56,200 nucleotides of DNA from an uncultured Alistipes sp. (GTDB lineage: Bacteria > Bacteroidota > Bacteroidia > Bacteroidales > UBA932), in contig URSC01000015.1 of the NCBI GenBank assembly GCA_900550465.1, positions 1 to 56,200 on the forward strand, read 5' to 3'. Positions within the stretch are counted from its first letter, which is position 1. Each line of letters opens with the position of its first letter. Below, one piece after another: positions 5,928-13,171 of the stretch. The translations under genes and the position numbers were made by a program. The notes beneath the pieces are model-generated. The model searched no databases and was not told where the DNA came from. It was given only the letters and a program-made list of their open reading frames with translations.

Positions 5928-6000
5928 TGGTGCCACCGGGAATCGAACCAGGGACACAAGGATTTTCAGTCCTTTGCTCTACCAACTGAGCTATGGCACC
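5928..6000 (-). tRNA. tRNA-Phe (GAA)
   Basis: The minus strand folds as a 73-nt tRNA: acceptor stem GGTGCCA/TGGCACC with discriminator A, D-arm GCTC/GAGC, anticodon stem AAGGA/TCCTT with loop CTGAAAA (anticodon GAA, Phe), and T-loop TTCGATT. CCA is not encoded. The T-stem CCTGG/CCCGG contains one T-C mismatch (positions 51:63). The gene is flanked by the integrase on its 3' side and has its own canonical promoter and terminator. Confidence 0.97.
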
Positions 6001-6035
6001 ATGTCTGTCCGTAACCTTTGTTTGGTTTGGGAGCG

Positions 6036-6066
6036 CAAAAGTAAGAGTTATTTCGGAATTTACAAA
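6036..6066 (-). promoter_or_regulatory. Promoter of tRNA-Phe
   Basis: The minus strand has TTTG (6066-6063), a 19-nt spacer and TACTTTTG (6043-6036). This is an exact match to the Bacteroidetes -33/-7 consensus with 19-nt spacing, 35 nt upstream of the mature tRNA end. Confidence 0.85.
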
Positions 6067-6113
6067 ATTTTCTGCAAAAAATCTGTGCAGCCGGTAAGGC
6101 CGGGCCGGAACGC

Positions 6114-6920
6114 TTACCTTCCGGAGCGGTGTTCGCGGCCCTTGGAGACTATGAATCTGAATATGTTGAGGGCTGTGGTGTCGCAGCCGGCGGTCAGGCC
6201 TTCGGGATGGAACTGCACTCCCCATATCGGACGGCCGTCGATGCACTCGATGGCTTCCACGATGGAGTCGGCGGGGGACCAGGCGGCCACTCTGAAGCCG
6301 GGGGCTATGTCCTTGGCGGACTGGTGGTGGGTGGAGTTGACCATGTAGGCTCCGGTGCCGGCTATGTCTGCTAGCCATGTGCCTTCTACGGGGTGAATGG
6401 AGTGGATGGGCCTGAGGTTGGTGAAGGACTGGTAGTGGTCGATCTCAGACGGTTTCTGGGTGGGGATGTCCTGGTAGAGGGTGCCTCCGAAGGCTATGTT
6501 GATCAGCTGCTCTCCGCGGCAGATGCCCAGGACGGGTATTCCGCGCGATGCCGCTGTCCGGACCAGATACAGGTCGTAGCCGTCGCGCAGGGTATCGACG
6601 GTGCCCAGTTCGGGGTGAGGGGCTTCCCCGTAGATGGCCGGATTGAGGTCCTCGCCTCCGGTCAGGATGAGGGCGTCGATGCAGTCCAGCATGCGGGAGA
6701 GGGCGGCGGTGTCCTCGGTGACGGGGAGCAGGAACGGCGTGCCTCCGGCCTTGATGACGGCCTCGCTGTATTTGCGGCCGATGCGGGAGTTGTTGTCGGT
6801 CACGGCGCAGGAGATGCCGATGACGGTATTGTTGTCTGCGGATGGTTCCTGGGATGAGGTGCAGGAGCAGCAGGTCAGGACTGCGGACAGCGCTATGGCT
6901 GTAAGGATGGCGGTTTTCAT
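6114..6920 (-). CDS. Class I glutamine amidotransferase-like lipoprotein (peptidase C26 family)
   Basis: The 268-residue protein has a lipoprotein-type signal (hydrophobic stretch ending LTCCSC, candidate lipid Cys at 17, 18 or 20). It then has a peptidase C26 / gamma-glutamyl-GABA hydrolase-like domain. The nucleophile elbow is GICRGEQ (Cys134), the catalytic His and Glu are in FHPEG (His238, Glu240), and LTGGEDLNP near residue 86 is the family's oxyanion-strand motif. Cytosolic relatives (PuuD) hydrolyse gamma-glutamyl amides; an exported version may act on gamma-glutamyl peptides in the periplasm. The substrate is not visible. It is divergent from murF-alr across a shared promoter region. 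Confidence 0.88.
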   Translation of the reverse strand: MKTAILTAIALSAVLTCCSCTSSQEPSADNNTVIGISCAVTDNNSRIGRKYSEAVIKAGGTPFLLPVTEDTAALSRMLDCIDALILTGGEDLNPAIYGEAPHPELGTVDTLRDGYDLYLVRTAASRGIPVLGICRGEQLINIAFGGTLYQDIPTQKPSEIDHYQSFTNLRPIHSIHPVEGTWLADIAGTGAYMVNSTHHQSAKDIAPGFRVAAWSPADSIVEAIECIDGRPIWGVQFHPEGLTAGCDTTALNIFRFIVSKGREHRSGR

Positions 6921-6954
6921 TTTACGGTCAGTTATTGGTGTTTTTTCAATCTTA

Positions 6955-6992
6955 CAAAGATAATGATAAAGTCGGGAAAAACGTTAAATTTG
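6955..6992. promoter_or_regulatory. Divergent -7 elements between the C26 gene and murF-alr
   Basis: TATCTTTG on the minus strand (6962-6955) faces the C26 gene and TAAATTTG on the plus strand (6985-6992) faces murF-alr, 19 nt before its ATG. Clear -33 TTTG boxes at standard spacing were not found. Confidence 0.55.
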
Positions 6993-7011
6993 CGCTGCAA
7001 AAAGCTACATC

Positions 7012-9408
7012 ATGATAGTATCCATCGACAGCCGTGCGGTGACCCGTCCCGAGGAGACTGTCTTCTACGCCCTGAAGGGGCAGAACAATGACGGGCATGA
7101 TTATGTGGAACGGCTGTACAGCCGCGGAGTGAGACATTTCGTACTTAGCGAGCACAGAGCAGTTTTCGATACCCTGGACGGAGCAGCCATAAGGTATGTG
7201 GACGATACCCTGGAGGCTCTGCAGGAGGATGCGGCCCTGTACCGGCAGCAGTGCCGGGCAGAGGTTACGGCCATCACCGGCAGCAACGGCAAGACCGTGG
7301 TCAAGGAGTGGATAGCCCAGCTTCTGGGGGAGGACCTGCCTCTGTGCCGGAGCCCGAGAAGCTACAACTCGCAGGTCGGCGTTCCCCTGTCCATCCTGGA
7401 GATTACCCCTGACTGCCGCATCGCCCTGATAGAGGCCGGCATGTCCAGACCCGGGGAGATGGCCCGCCTGCACCGGATCATACGTCCTGACATCGGAGTA
7501 TTCACGCATCTGGGGGATGCGCACGGCGAGAATTTTCCTTCACCCGAGGCGAAAATGCGGGAAAAGGCCCTGCTCTTCGCCGGATGCCGGACGGTGATCT
7601 GCCGGGAGGGCATGCCCGCAAGGATAATCCGGGAACAATGCGGCCCGCAGACCTCCCTCTGCCTCTGGGGAGAGTCCCCCGAAGCGGACGTAAGGGTCCT
7701 GGGCAGCAGTATCTCCGTCTCCGGCCGGGAGGTGGATGTGGAGTACCGCCGCAGCGGGGACAATGCTCCGGAGTGCGGCATCCTGCACCTGCCCTTCGCC
7801 GACGAGGCGTCGTTCGAGGACTGCATGACGGCAGTGACATTCATGCTCTGCCACGGCTACACTCTCGGGCAGCTGGCTCCGAGGGTGGCGGACCTCCAGC
7901 CGGTGGCCATGCGCATGGAGATACGCGAGGGCATCAACGGCTGTACTCTCATCAAGGATTATTATAACTCCGACCCCGCCTCTTTCGCCCTGGCCCTCGG
8001 AGCCCTGGCGGTGCAGGACAATGCCCGTCCCAAGGTGGTCATCCTCTCCGACTTCGTGGACGTGGAGGGAGGGGACGGCTCGATATACCGGGAGGTGGCG
8101 GCGCAGCTCCGCAAGGCCGGCGTCACCCGTTTCGTGGGCATCGGTCCCTGCCTGTCCCGCTGCAGGGCATTTTTCGATGTGCCCCAGACCCGTTTCTATG
8201 AGACGACCGAGGCTTTCCTGGCCGGCGAGAAGAGGGAGGATTACCGCGATATGGGCATTCTTATCAAGGGTGCCCGGCAGTTCCGCTTCGAGTACATCGG
8301 CGGTTTCCTGGCCCGGCAGTCACATACCACGGTGCTGGAGGTGGACCTGGATGCGCTGGCCGGCAACTTCAACATCCTGCGCAACCGCGTGCCGCGCGGG
8401 ACCCGGCTGGCCGTCATGGTGAAGGCCTTTTCCTACGGCAGCGGCGCCGGGGAGATAGCGGCCCAGCTCCAGTACAGCGGCGCCGACTACCTGATGGTGG
8501 CCTACGCGGACGAGGGTGTGGAACTGCGCTCGAAGGGGATCACGGTGCCGATAGCGGTGATGAACCCCGAGCCGGAGGCATTTGACCAGATGATAGAATT
8601 TTCCTTAGAGCCGGAGATATACTCCCTGGCGCTGCTCAGGGACTTCGAGGCCGTGCTGGCCCGGGGCGGAGTGGAGGGCTATCCGGTGCATCTGAAGCTA
8701 AATACGGGAATGAACCGTTCGGGCCTGGATAAGAAGGATATCCCGGAATTGCTGGAGTTCATGGAAGGACGGCGGACGGTGATGCTGCGGAGCATGTTCT
8801 CCCATCTGGCGGCTGCGGACGACCCGGCGGAGGATGAGTTTACCCTCGGGCAGATCCGCCTGTTCGGGGAGATGACTGGGATGGTGCAGCCGCATTTTTC
8901 CTATAAGATACTGCGGCATATTCTCAACAGCGCCGGCATAGAGCGCTTCCCCCAGTATGCCTTCGATATGGTGCGCATGGGCATCGGGCTGTACGGCATA
9001 GGTCCGCTCCCGGGGCTGAGGCCGGTGAGCACATTCAAGACGCACATAGCGTCGATACGCAGGATTACTCCGGACCAGACAGTGGGCTACGGACGCAGGG
9101 GACGGGTCAGCCGGCCGTCGGACGTGGCGGTCATCCCTGTGGGCTACGCGGACGGACTGGACCGTCATCTGAGCTGCGGGGTGGGGGAGATGATGGTGCG
9201 GGGCAGGAGGGTCCCTGTCCTGGGCAATATCTGCATGGACGCCTGTATGCTGGATGTCACCGGCACGGGCGCTCAGGTAGGGGACGAGGTGGAGATCTTC
9301 GGGCACAATATCTCCGTGACCGAGCTCTCGGACAAACTCGGTACCATCCCCTACGAGGTGCTGACTAGTATCTCCCGCCGGGTCAAGAGGCTCTACTTCA
9401 AGGAGTAG
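7012..9408 (+). CDS. murF-alr: Bifunctional MurF ligase / alanine racemase
   Basis: This 798-residue fusion joins two steps of peptidoglycan precursor synthesis. Residues 1 to about 425 are MurF, which adds D-Ala-D-Ala to UDP-MurNAc-tripeptide; the ATP loop TGSNGKT is at 89-95. Residues about 440-798 are a PLP-dependent alanine racemase that makes D-Ala, with the PLP lysine about residue 471 in VMVKAFSYG. Later blocks are the substrate-site segment VRMGIGLYGI, VGYADGLDRH and the NICMDACMLDV block. Fusion of these two enzymes is characteristic of Bacteroidetes; a separate D-Ala-D-Ala ligase is needed and is not in the window. The 3' end overlaps the convergent kinase gene by 16 nt. Cytosolic. 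Confidence 0.95.
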   Translation: MIVSIDSRAVTRPEETVFYALKGQNNDGHDYVERLYSRGVRHFVLSEHRAVFDTLDGAAIRYVDDTLEALQEDAALYRQQCRAEVTAITGSNGKTVVKEWIAQLLGEDLPLCRSPRSYNSQVGVPLSILEITPDCRIALIEAGMSRPGEMARLHRIIRPDIGVFTHLGDAHGENFPSPEAKMREKALLFAGCRTVICREGMPARIIREQCGPQTSLCLWGESPEADVRVLGSSISVSGREVDVEYRRSGDNAPECGILHLPFADEASFEDCMTAVTFMLCHGYTLGQLAPRVADLQPVAMRMEIREGINGCTLIKDYYNSDPASFALALGALAVQDNARPKVVILSDFVDVEGGDGSIYREVAAQLRKAGVTRFVGIGPCLSRCRAFFDVPQTRFYETTEAFLAGEKREDYRDMGILIKGARQFRFEYIGGFLARQSHTTVLEVDLDALAGNFNILRNRVPRGTRLAVMVKAFSYGSGAGEIAAQLQYSGADYLMVAYADEGVELRSKGITVPIAVMNPEPEAFDQMIEFSLEPEIYSLALLRDFEAVLARGGVEGYPVHLKLNTGMNRSGLDKKDIPELLEFMEGRRTVMLRSMFSHLAAADDPAEDEFTLGQIRLFGEMTGMVQPHFSYKILRHILNSAGIERFPQYAFDMVRMGIGLYGIGPLPGLRPVSTFKTHIASIRRITPDQTVGYGRRGRVSRPSDVAVIPVGYADGLDRHLSCGVGEMMVRGRRVPVLGNICMDACMLDVTGTGAQVGDEVEIFGHNISVTELSDKLGTIPYEVLTSISRRVKRLYFKE

Positions 9409-10238
9409 CTGCGGTCTTCCCTTTCGAAGAAGTCAATCGTACGGTAGAATGGATGCACGGGGCCGTAGCCGGGACCGAAACGGTAGCCGGAGCCGTAGGC
9501 TATGGATTCGTTGATGAATATCTCGGCTCTTTCGACCGCTGCCTCCAGGTCGTACTTCCGGGCGATGTAGGTGGCTATGGCCGAACCGAAGGTGTCGCCT
9601 GTGCCGTTGACGTTGCGGGTGTCGATGCGGCGCTTGGAGAAGCGGCGGATGTTGTCGGTACGGCGGTTGTAGAGGACGTCGATGAGGTTGTCTCCGTCAG
9701 GTATGGACTTGATGATCACCGAGCAGCCGGCTTCGGATATCTTCCGGATGAGCCGGTCCACGTTGTCGAGGGTGATGTCTTCACCGGCCAGGACGCGGGC
9801 CTCGTGTATGTTGGGGGTGATGATCTCAGCCTGGGGGAAAAGCAGCTCGCGGTAGGCGTCTATGGCTTCCTGGAGGATGAGTGCCGTACCGCCGGAATCC
9901 ACCATGACGGGATCGATGACCTTGGGCACGTCGGGGTACTCTCGCAGCAGGCCCGCCACGGCCTCCACTATCTGCTTCTCATAGAGCATGCCGGTCTTGA
10001 TGCAGTCGGCGCCCACGTCGTCCAGGAAGTCCCGGCTCTGGCTGAGGATGATGTCCACCGGCATGGTCCGGATGCCCTTGACCTTGGTGGTGTTCATGTC
10101 CACGAGGAGGGTGGTGGCTCCGGCCGCGAATCCGCCGCATGCGGAGACGGCCTTGATGTCTGCCTGGATGCCGCAGCAGCCGAGGGGCTCGCTGCCGGCG
10201 ATCATGAAGACTTTTGCGAAATCTTTTTTATGTTCCAT
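9393..10238 (-). CDS. Hydroxymethylpyrimidine / pyridoxal kinase family protein
   Basis: The 281-residue protein belongs to the ThiD/PdxK branch of the ribokinase fold. It shows AGSEPLGCCGIQADIKA at 14-30 (substrate-binding strand and glycine turn), DPVMVDSGG near 109, TPNIHEA at 141-147 and the anion hole and catalytic NGTGDTF at 211-217 with Asp215. ThiD usually has GTGCTF here; GTGDTF is closer to pyridoxal kinases, so the substrate could be HMP (thiamine synthesis) or pyridoxal/pyridoxamine (B6 salvage). It is followed in transcription by the 3' end of murF-alr in convergent orientation. B6 salvage would fit the presence of only a truncated pdxT at 12.6 kb, but that is inference. Confidence 0.85.
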   Translation of the reverse strand: MEHKKDFAKVFMIAGSEPLGCCGIQADIKAVSACGGFAAGATTLLVDMNTTKVKGIRTMPVDIILSQSRDFLDDVGADCIKTGMLYEKQIVEAVAGLLREYPDVPKVIDPVMVDSGGTALILQEAIDAYRELLFPQAEIITPNIHEARVLAGEDITLDNVDRLIRKISEAGCSVIIKSIPDGDNLIDVLYNRRTDNIRRFSKRRIDTRNVNGTGDTFGSAIATYIARKYDLEAAVERAEIFINESIAYGSGYRFGPGYGPVHPFYRTIDFFEREDRSYSLK

Positions 10239-10262
10239 TGTCTTAGTAGGAGTTTTTGAGAG

Positions 10263-11048
10263 TTATTGGATCACGCCGAAATGCCTGAGGGCGTTGGCCA
10301 CTCCTCCGGCGTCGATATTGTCAGTGATGTAGTCGGCAGCGGCCTTGACGGTCACTCCCGCATTGCCCATGGCCACGCCTGTGCCCGCGCGGCGCAGGAT
10401 AGGGATGTCGTTGCCTCCGTCCCCGAATGCCATGCATTCAGCCAGGCTGATGCCCTCGTGCGCGGCGATGATCTCCATACCCCGGCCCTTGTCGGCCTCG
10501 GAGGAGATGACATCGGAGAAATACTCGCACCAGCGGGCGGACTCGGCGTGCCGCAGCAGGGGTACGACGGCGGCTTCCTGGGCCTCGTCGAAGAAGGGGG
10601 TAAGCTGATATATGGGGCGGGAGAGCATTTCCTCAGTGGTGGTGCGGGTGTCTATGCCCTTGATGGCCAGCATGCCTCCGAAGACCTGGTCCACGATCGG
10701 ACGGTGGTTGTGCACGATGGCCCGGTCCTCTCCCACGATCAGGGAGGGAACGCCCCAGCGGTCGGCGGCTCCGAGGATGGTCCTCACGTCCTCAGGGTCG
10801 ATGGGGGTGCGGGATATCGTCTGCCCGCCTACGGTGCATATCGCGCCGTTGACGGTGATGTAGCCGTCTATGAGGTGCAGGATGGGGTCGAGGTTGTTGA
10901 TCAGCGGGGCGGGCCGTCCGGTGGAGATGAATATCCTCACTCCGGCCTCATGCGCCGCGGTCAGTGCCCCGACGGTGGATGCCGGCACCGAATGGGTCCT
11001 GAAGCTGACCAGTGTCCCGTCTATGTCGAAAAACAGAGCTTTTATCAT
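10263..11048 (-). CDS. Cof-type HAD hydrolase (subfamily IIB)
   Basis: The 261-residue protein has the four HAD motifs: DIDGT at 8-12 (nucleophile and acid Asp), STGRP near 42 (motif II), a lysine in the SSEADKGRGME region (motif III) and FGDGGNDIPIL (motif IV). The large cap between motifs II and III places it in the Cof/IIB group. These cytosolic phosphatases act on sugar phosphates, PLP or flavin nucleotides, and the specificity cannot be read here. The gene lies 24 bp upstream of the kinase gene on the same strand and is probably co-transcribed with it. Confidence 0.88.
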   Translation of the reverse strand: MIKALFFDIDGTLVSFRTHSVPASTVGALTAAHEAGVRIFISTGRPAPLINNLDPILHLIDGYITVNGAICTVGGQTISRTPIDPEDVRTILGAADRWGVPSLIVGEDRAIVHNHRPIVDQVFGGMLAIKGIDTRTTTEEMLSRPIYQLTPFFDEAQEAAVVPLLRHAESARWCEYFSDVISSEADKGRGMEIIAAHEGISLAECMAFGDGGNDIPILRRAGTGVAMGNAGVTVKAAADYITDNIDAGGVANALRHFGVIQ

Positions 11049-11102
11049 AAAACGTTCTAATGGCCCGCAAATATAGCGAATAAAAGGCGAAAAGATACCC
11101 CG

Positions 11103-12479
11103 TTACTTGTCGATGACGGGGATGTCGTCCTTGGAGTATTCGTCGAGGCGTTTCTCCCACAGCCAGTAGCGGGTCTCGCGGACGAGGACGCCGGAGAGCA
11201 GCAGCAGGGAGATGAGGTTGGGGATGGCCATCAGGGCGTTCATCATGTCGGCCAGGTTCCACACTATTGAGATGTTGGCGACGGCTCCGACGAAGATGCC
11301 TATGATGAATAGTATCCGGTAGACGATGGTGGCCTTGCGTCCGCCGAGGTACTCGATGCAGCGCTCGCCGTAGTAGGACCAGCCGAGGATGGTGGAGAAT
11401 GCGAAGGTCACGATGCCTACGCTCAGGATAATCGGGCCGACTACCGGTATGACGCCGAAGGCCTGGGAGGTCAGGGTCTCGCTGGCGGAGTCGATTCCGT
11501 TGGGGGCTATCACGCAGCTTACCAGGACGAGGCCTGTCATGGCGCAGACCACGACGGTGTCCCAGAAGGTGCCGGTCGAGGAGACGAGGGCCTGGCGGAC
11601 GGGGTTGCGGGTCTGGGCGGCTGCGGCGGCGATGGGGGCGGAGCCGAGGCCGGACTCGTTGGAGAACAGTCCGCGGGCGATGCCGAAGCGGCAGGCGGTC
11701 ATGATGGTCGAGCCGACGAATCCGCCGCCGGCGGCCTGGGGCGAGAAGGCGGAGGTGACGATGACGCGGATGGTCTCGCCGAGGTATTCGAAGTTGATGC
11801 AAAGAATCACTATGCAGCCGATGATGTAGAACAGGGCCATGAAAGGCACGAGCCAGGTGCAGACCTTGGATATGCCCTTGATGCCGAAGAGCACCACTAA
11901 GGCGGTGAGGATGGTGATGACTATGCCGCTGGCTACGGGCGGGATGTGCAGGTTCTCGTCGAGGAGCATGGAGATGGCGTTGGACTGCACCATGTTGCCG
12001 ATGCCGAAGGAGGCCACTACGGCGAAGATGGCGAAGAGTACTCCGAGCCACTTGGCCTTGAGTCCGCGCTCGAGGGCGTACATCGGGCCGCCGAGGATGT
12101 GCCCGTCTTTTTTGATCTTCACTCTGTATTTTACAGCCAGCAGAGCCTCGGAATATTTCGTGGCCATACCGAATACGCCGGTGAGCCAGCACCAGAGCAC
12201 GGCTCCGGGACCTCCGAGGGTGATGGCCGTGGCCACTCCCACGATATTGCCGGTGCCTATGGTGGCGGCCAGGGCTGTGGCGAGGGCGCCGAACTGGCTT
12301 ACGTCTCCGTGCTCTGTCTTGTCCTTGGTGACGGAGAGCCTGATGGCCTTGAATATTTTGAGCTGAGGGAATCTAAGTCTGACAGTCAGATAGATGTGAG
12401 TGCCGAGAAGCAGGATGATGAGGGGCCATCCCCAGAGAAACGAGGCGATGGAGGCGATGATGTCTGACAGGGTCTGCAT
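11103..12479 (-). CDS. Sodium:alanine symporter (AGCS family)
   Basis: The 458-residue integral membrane protein has about ten to eleven hydrophobic segments. It carries family hallmarks: a conserved block ALAATIGTGNIVGVATAI near residues 67-84 that lines the substrate and Na+ sites, GVFGMATKYSEALLAVKYR, and GLFSNESGLGSAPIAAAAA near 270. AGCS transporters import alanine or glycine with Na+. The gene is upstream of the HAD and kinase genes on the same strand with a 55-bp gap, so it may lead that operon. It is preceded by the terminator of the upstream peptidase-PAS unit. Confidence 0.92.
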   Translation of the reverse strand: MQTLSDIIASIASFLWGWPLIILLLGTHIYLTVRLRFPQLKIFKAIRLSVTKDKTEHGDVSQFGALATALAATIGTGNIVGVATAITLGGPGAVLWCWLTGVFGMATKYSEALLAVKYRVKIKKDGHILGGPMYALERGLKAKWLGVLFAIFAVVASFGIGNMVQSNAISMLLDENLHIPPVASGIVITILTALVVLFGIKGISKVCTWLVPFMALFYIIGCIVILCINFEYLGETIRVIVTSAFSPQAAGGGFVGSTIMTACRFGIARGLFSNESGLGSAPIAAAAAQTRNPVRQALVSSTGTFWDTVVVCAMTGLVLVSCVIAPNGIDSASETLTSQAFGVIPVVGPIILSVGIVTFAFSTILGWSYYGERCIEYLGGRKATIVYRILFIIGIFVGAVANISIVWNLADMMNALMAIPNLISLLLLSGVLVRETRYWLWEKRLDEYSKDDIPVIDK

Positions 12480-12537
12480 ATTCGTAGGTGTTCGTTAAAG
12501 GTTGTCAAGATTTTATGTAACTCTGCGAATATACAAA

Positions 12538-12574
12538 AGAGAGTGCGCAAAACAAAAAATTTGACGCACTCTCT
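12538..12574 (-). terminator. Strong terminator of the DPP-PAS transcript
   Basis: AGAGAGTGCG (12538-12547) pairs perfectly with CGCACTCTCT (12565-12574) over 10 bp. The minus strand continues with TTTTGTAT. It lies 8 nt after the pdxT remnant's stop codon. Confidence 0.85.
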
Positions 12575-12581
12575 GTCATTT

Positions 12582-12827
12582 TCAGGCTCCGACGAGGTGC
12601 TCGAGGAACCAGCGGTGGATGCGCGGATCGTCGTTCAGCTCGGGGTGGAAGGAGGTGGCGAGCATGTTGCGCTGGCGGGCGGCTACGATGTGGCCGTCTA
12701 CCGTGGCCAGGACTTCTACGTCCGGAGCGGTGACCTGCTCGATGTAAGGAGCGCGGATGAATGTCATGGGCACGTCCTCCATCCCGGCGAAGGTGCCGCG
12801 GGTGAAGAAGCTGCCGAGCTGCCGGCC
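12582..12827 (-). pseudogene. pdxT: pdxT 3' remnant (PLP synthase glutaminase subunit)
   Basis: From 12827 leftward the frame reads GRQLGSFFTRGTFAG, then MTFIRAPYIEQV, VLATVDGHIVAARQ and ATSFHPELNDDPRIHRWFL. This matches the C-terminal 80 or so residues of PdxT/SNO, including the catalytic His-Glu pair (HPE). The N-terminal half with the nucleophile Cys is absent. No ATG precedes the conserved part in frame, and the upstream sequence belongs to the PAS protein in another frame, whose stop is only 6 nt away. Intact PdxT has about 190 residues and feeds ammonia to PdxS; this piece cannot do so. An internal ATG at 12782 could yield a 66-residue peptide, but this is most likely a deletion scar. 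Confidence 0.85.
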
Positions 12828-12832
12828 GGAAC

Positions 12833-13171
12833 TCAGCCCCGGTCGTAGTGGGGCATCTCTTCCGGGATGACGACGGACAGTTCTACGATGCCGGAGACAG
12901 TCCTGCCGGAGCCGTCGGCGGCATCCTTGTACCAGGGTGTCTGGTGGATGAACTTGCGCTGGCCTTTCTTGCTGATGGTGTAAGAGTTTGTGGCGCCTTC
13001 GGAGAGGATGCGGGCGATGATGCCCCGCGAGCGTTCATTGTGACAGCCGAGCATGCACTTGCCCCGCATGTCCCCGTTCACCGCCACCGACTTCTCGTTC
13101 TGGTACACGATCACGCACTCCGTATCGCACACCGTCACCGCACATTCCACATATTTGAAAAAATCATTCAT
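12833..13171 (-). CDS. PAS-domain-like small protein
   Basis: The 112-residue protein starts at the ATG at 13171, whose A is the last base of the preceding peptidase stop (TAATG overlap); earlier in-frame starts lie inside the peptidase gene. The layout is that of a single PAS domain: AVTVCDTECVIVYQNEKSV, then GKCMLGCHNERSRGIIARIL, a TISKKGQRKFIHQTPWY strand pair and GIVELSVVIPEE at the end. No output domain is attached. Five cysteines occur, mostly in the first half, so a redox or metal role is possible but not shown. Translational coupling with the DPP-like peptidase is likely. It may be a sensor piece or simply a conserved companion. Confidence 0.7.
   Translation of the reverse strand: MNDFFKYVECAVTVCDTECVIVYQNEKSVAVNGDMRGKCMLGCHNERSRGIIARILSEGATNSYTISKKGQRKFIHQTPWYKDAADGSGRTVSGIVELSVVIPEEMPHYDRG

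Larger units (their letters stand above)
1..5935. mobile_element. Integrated element end at tRNA-Phe (left end outside window)
   Basis: The block between the window edge and the tRNA-Phe 3' end is visibly AT-richer than the core that follows. It contains a tyrosine recombinase reading away from the tRNA, a toxin-antitoxin pair, a lone nucleotidyltransferase, a DUF2971 gene, small hypotheticals and a repeat-rich surface protein. Integrases of genomic islands commonly recombine at tRNA 3' ends, so one attachment site probably overlaps the 3' end of the tRNA near 5928-5945. The second attachment site is not visible, so element type and length are unknown. No conjugation, replication or phage structural gene is seen in this part. 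Confidence 0.65.

Noticed and set aside
9453..10259. Long rightward frame (268 codons) opposite the kinase gene
   Set aside because: Gly/Val/Asp-rich antisense shadow typical of GC-rich codon use; the leftward frame has clear family motifs.
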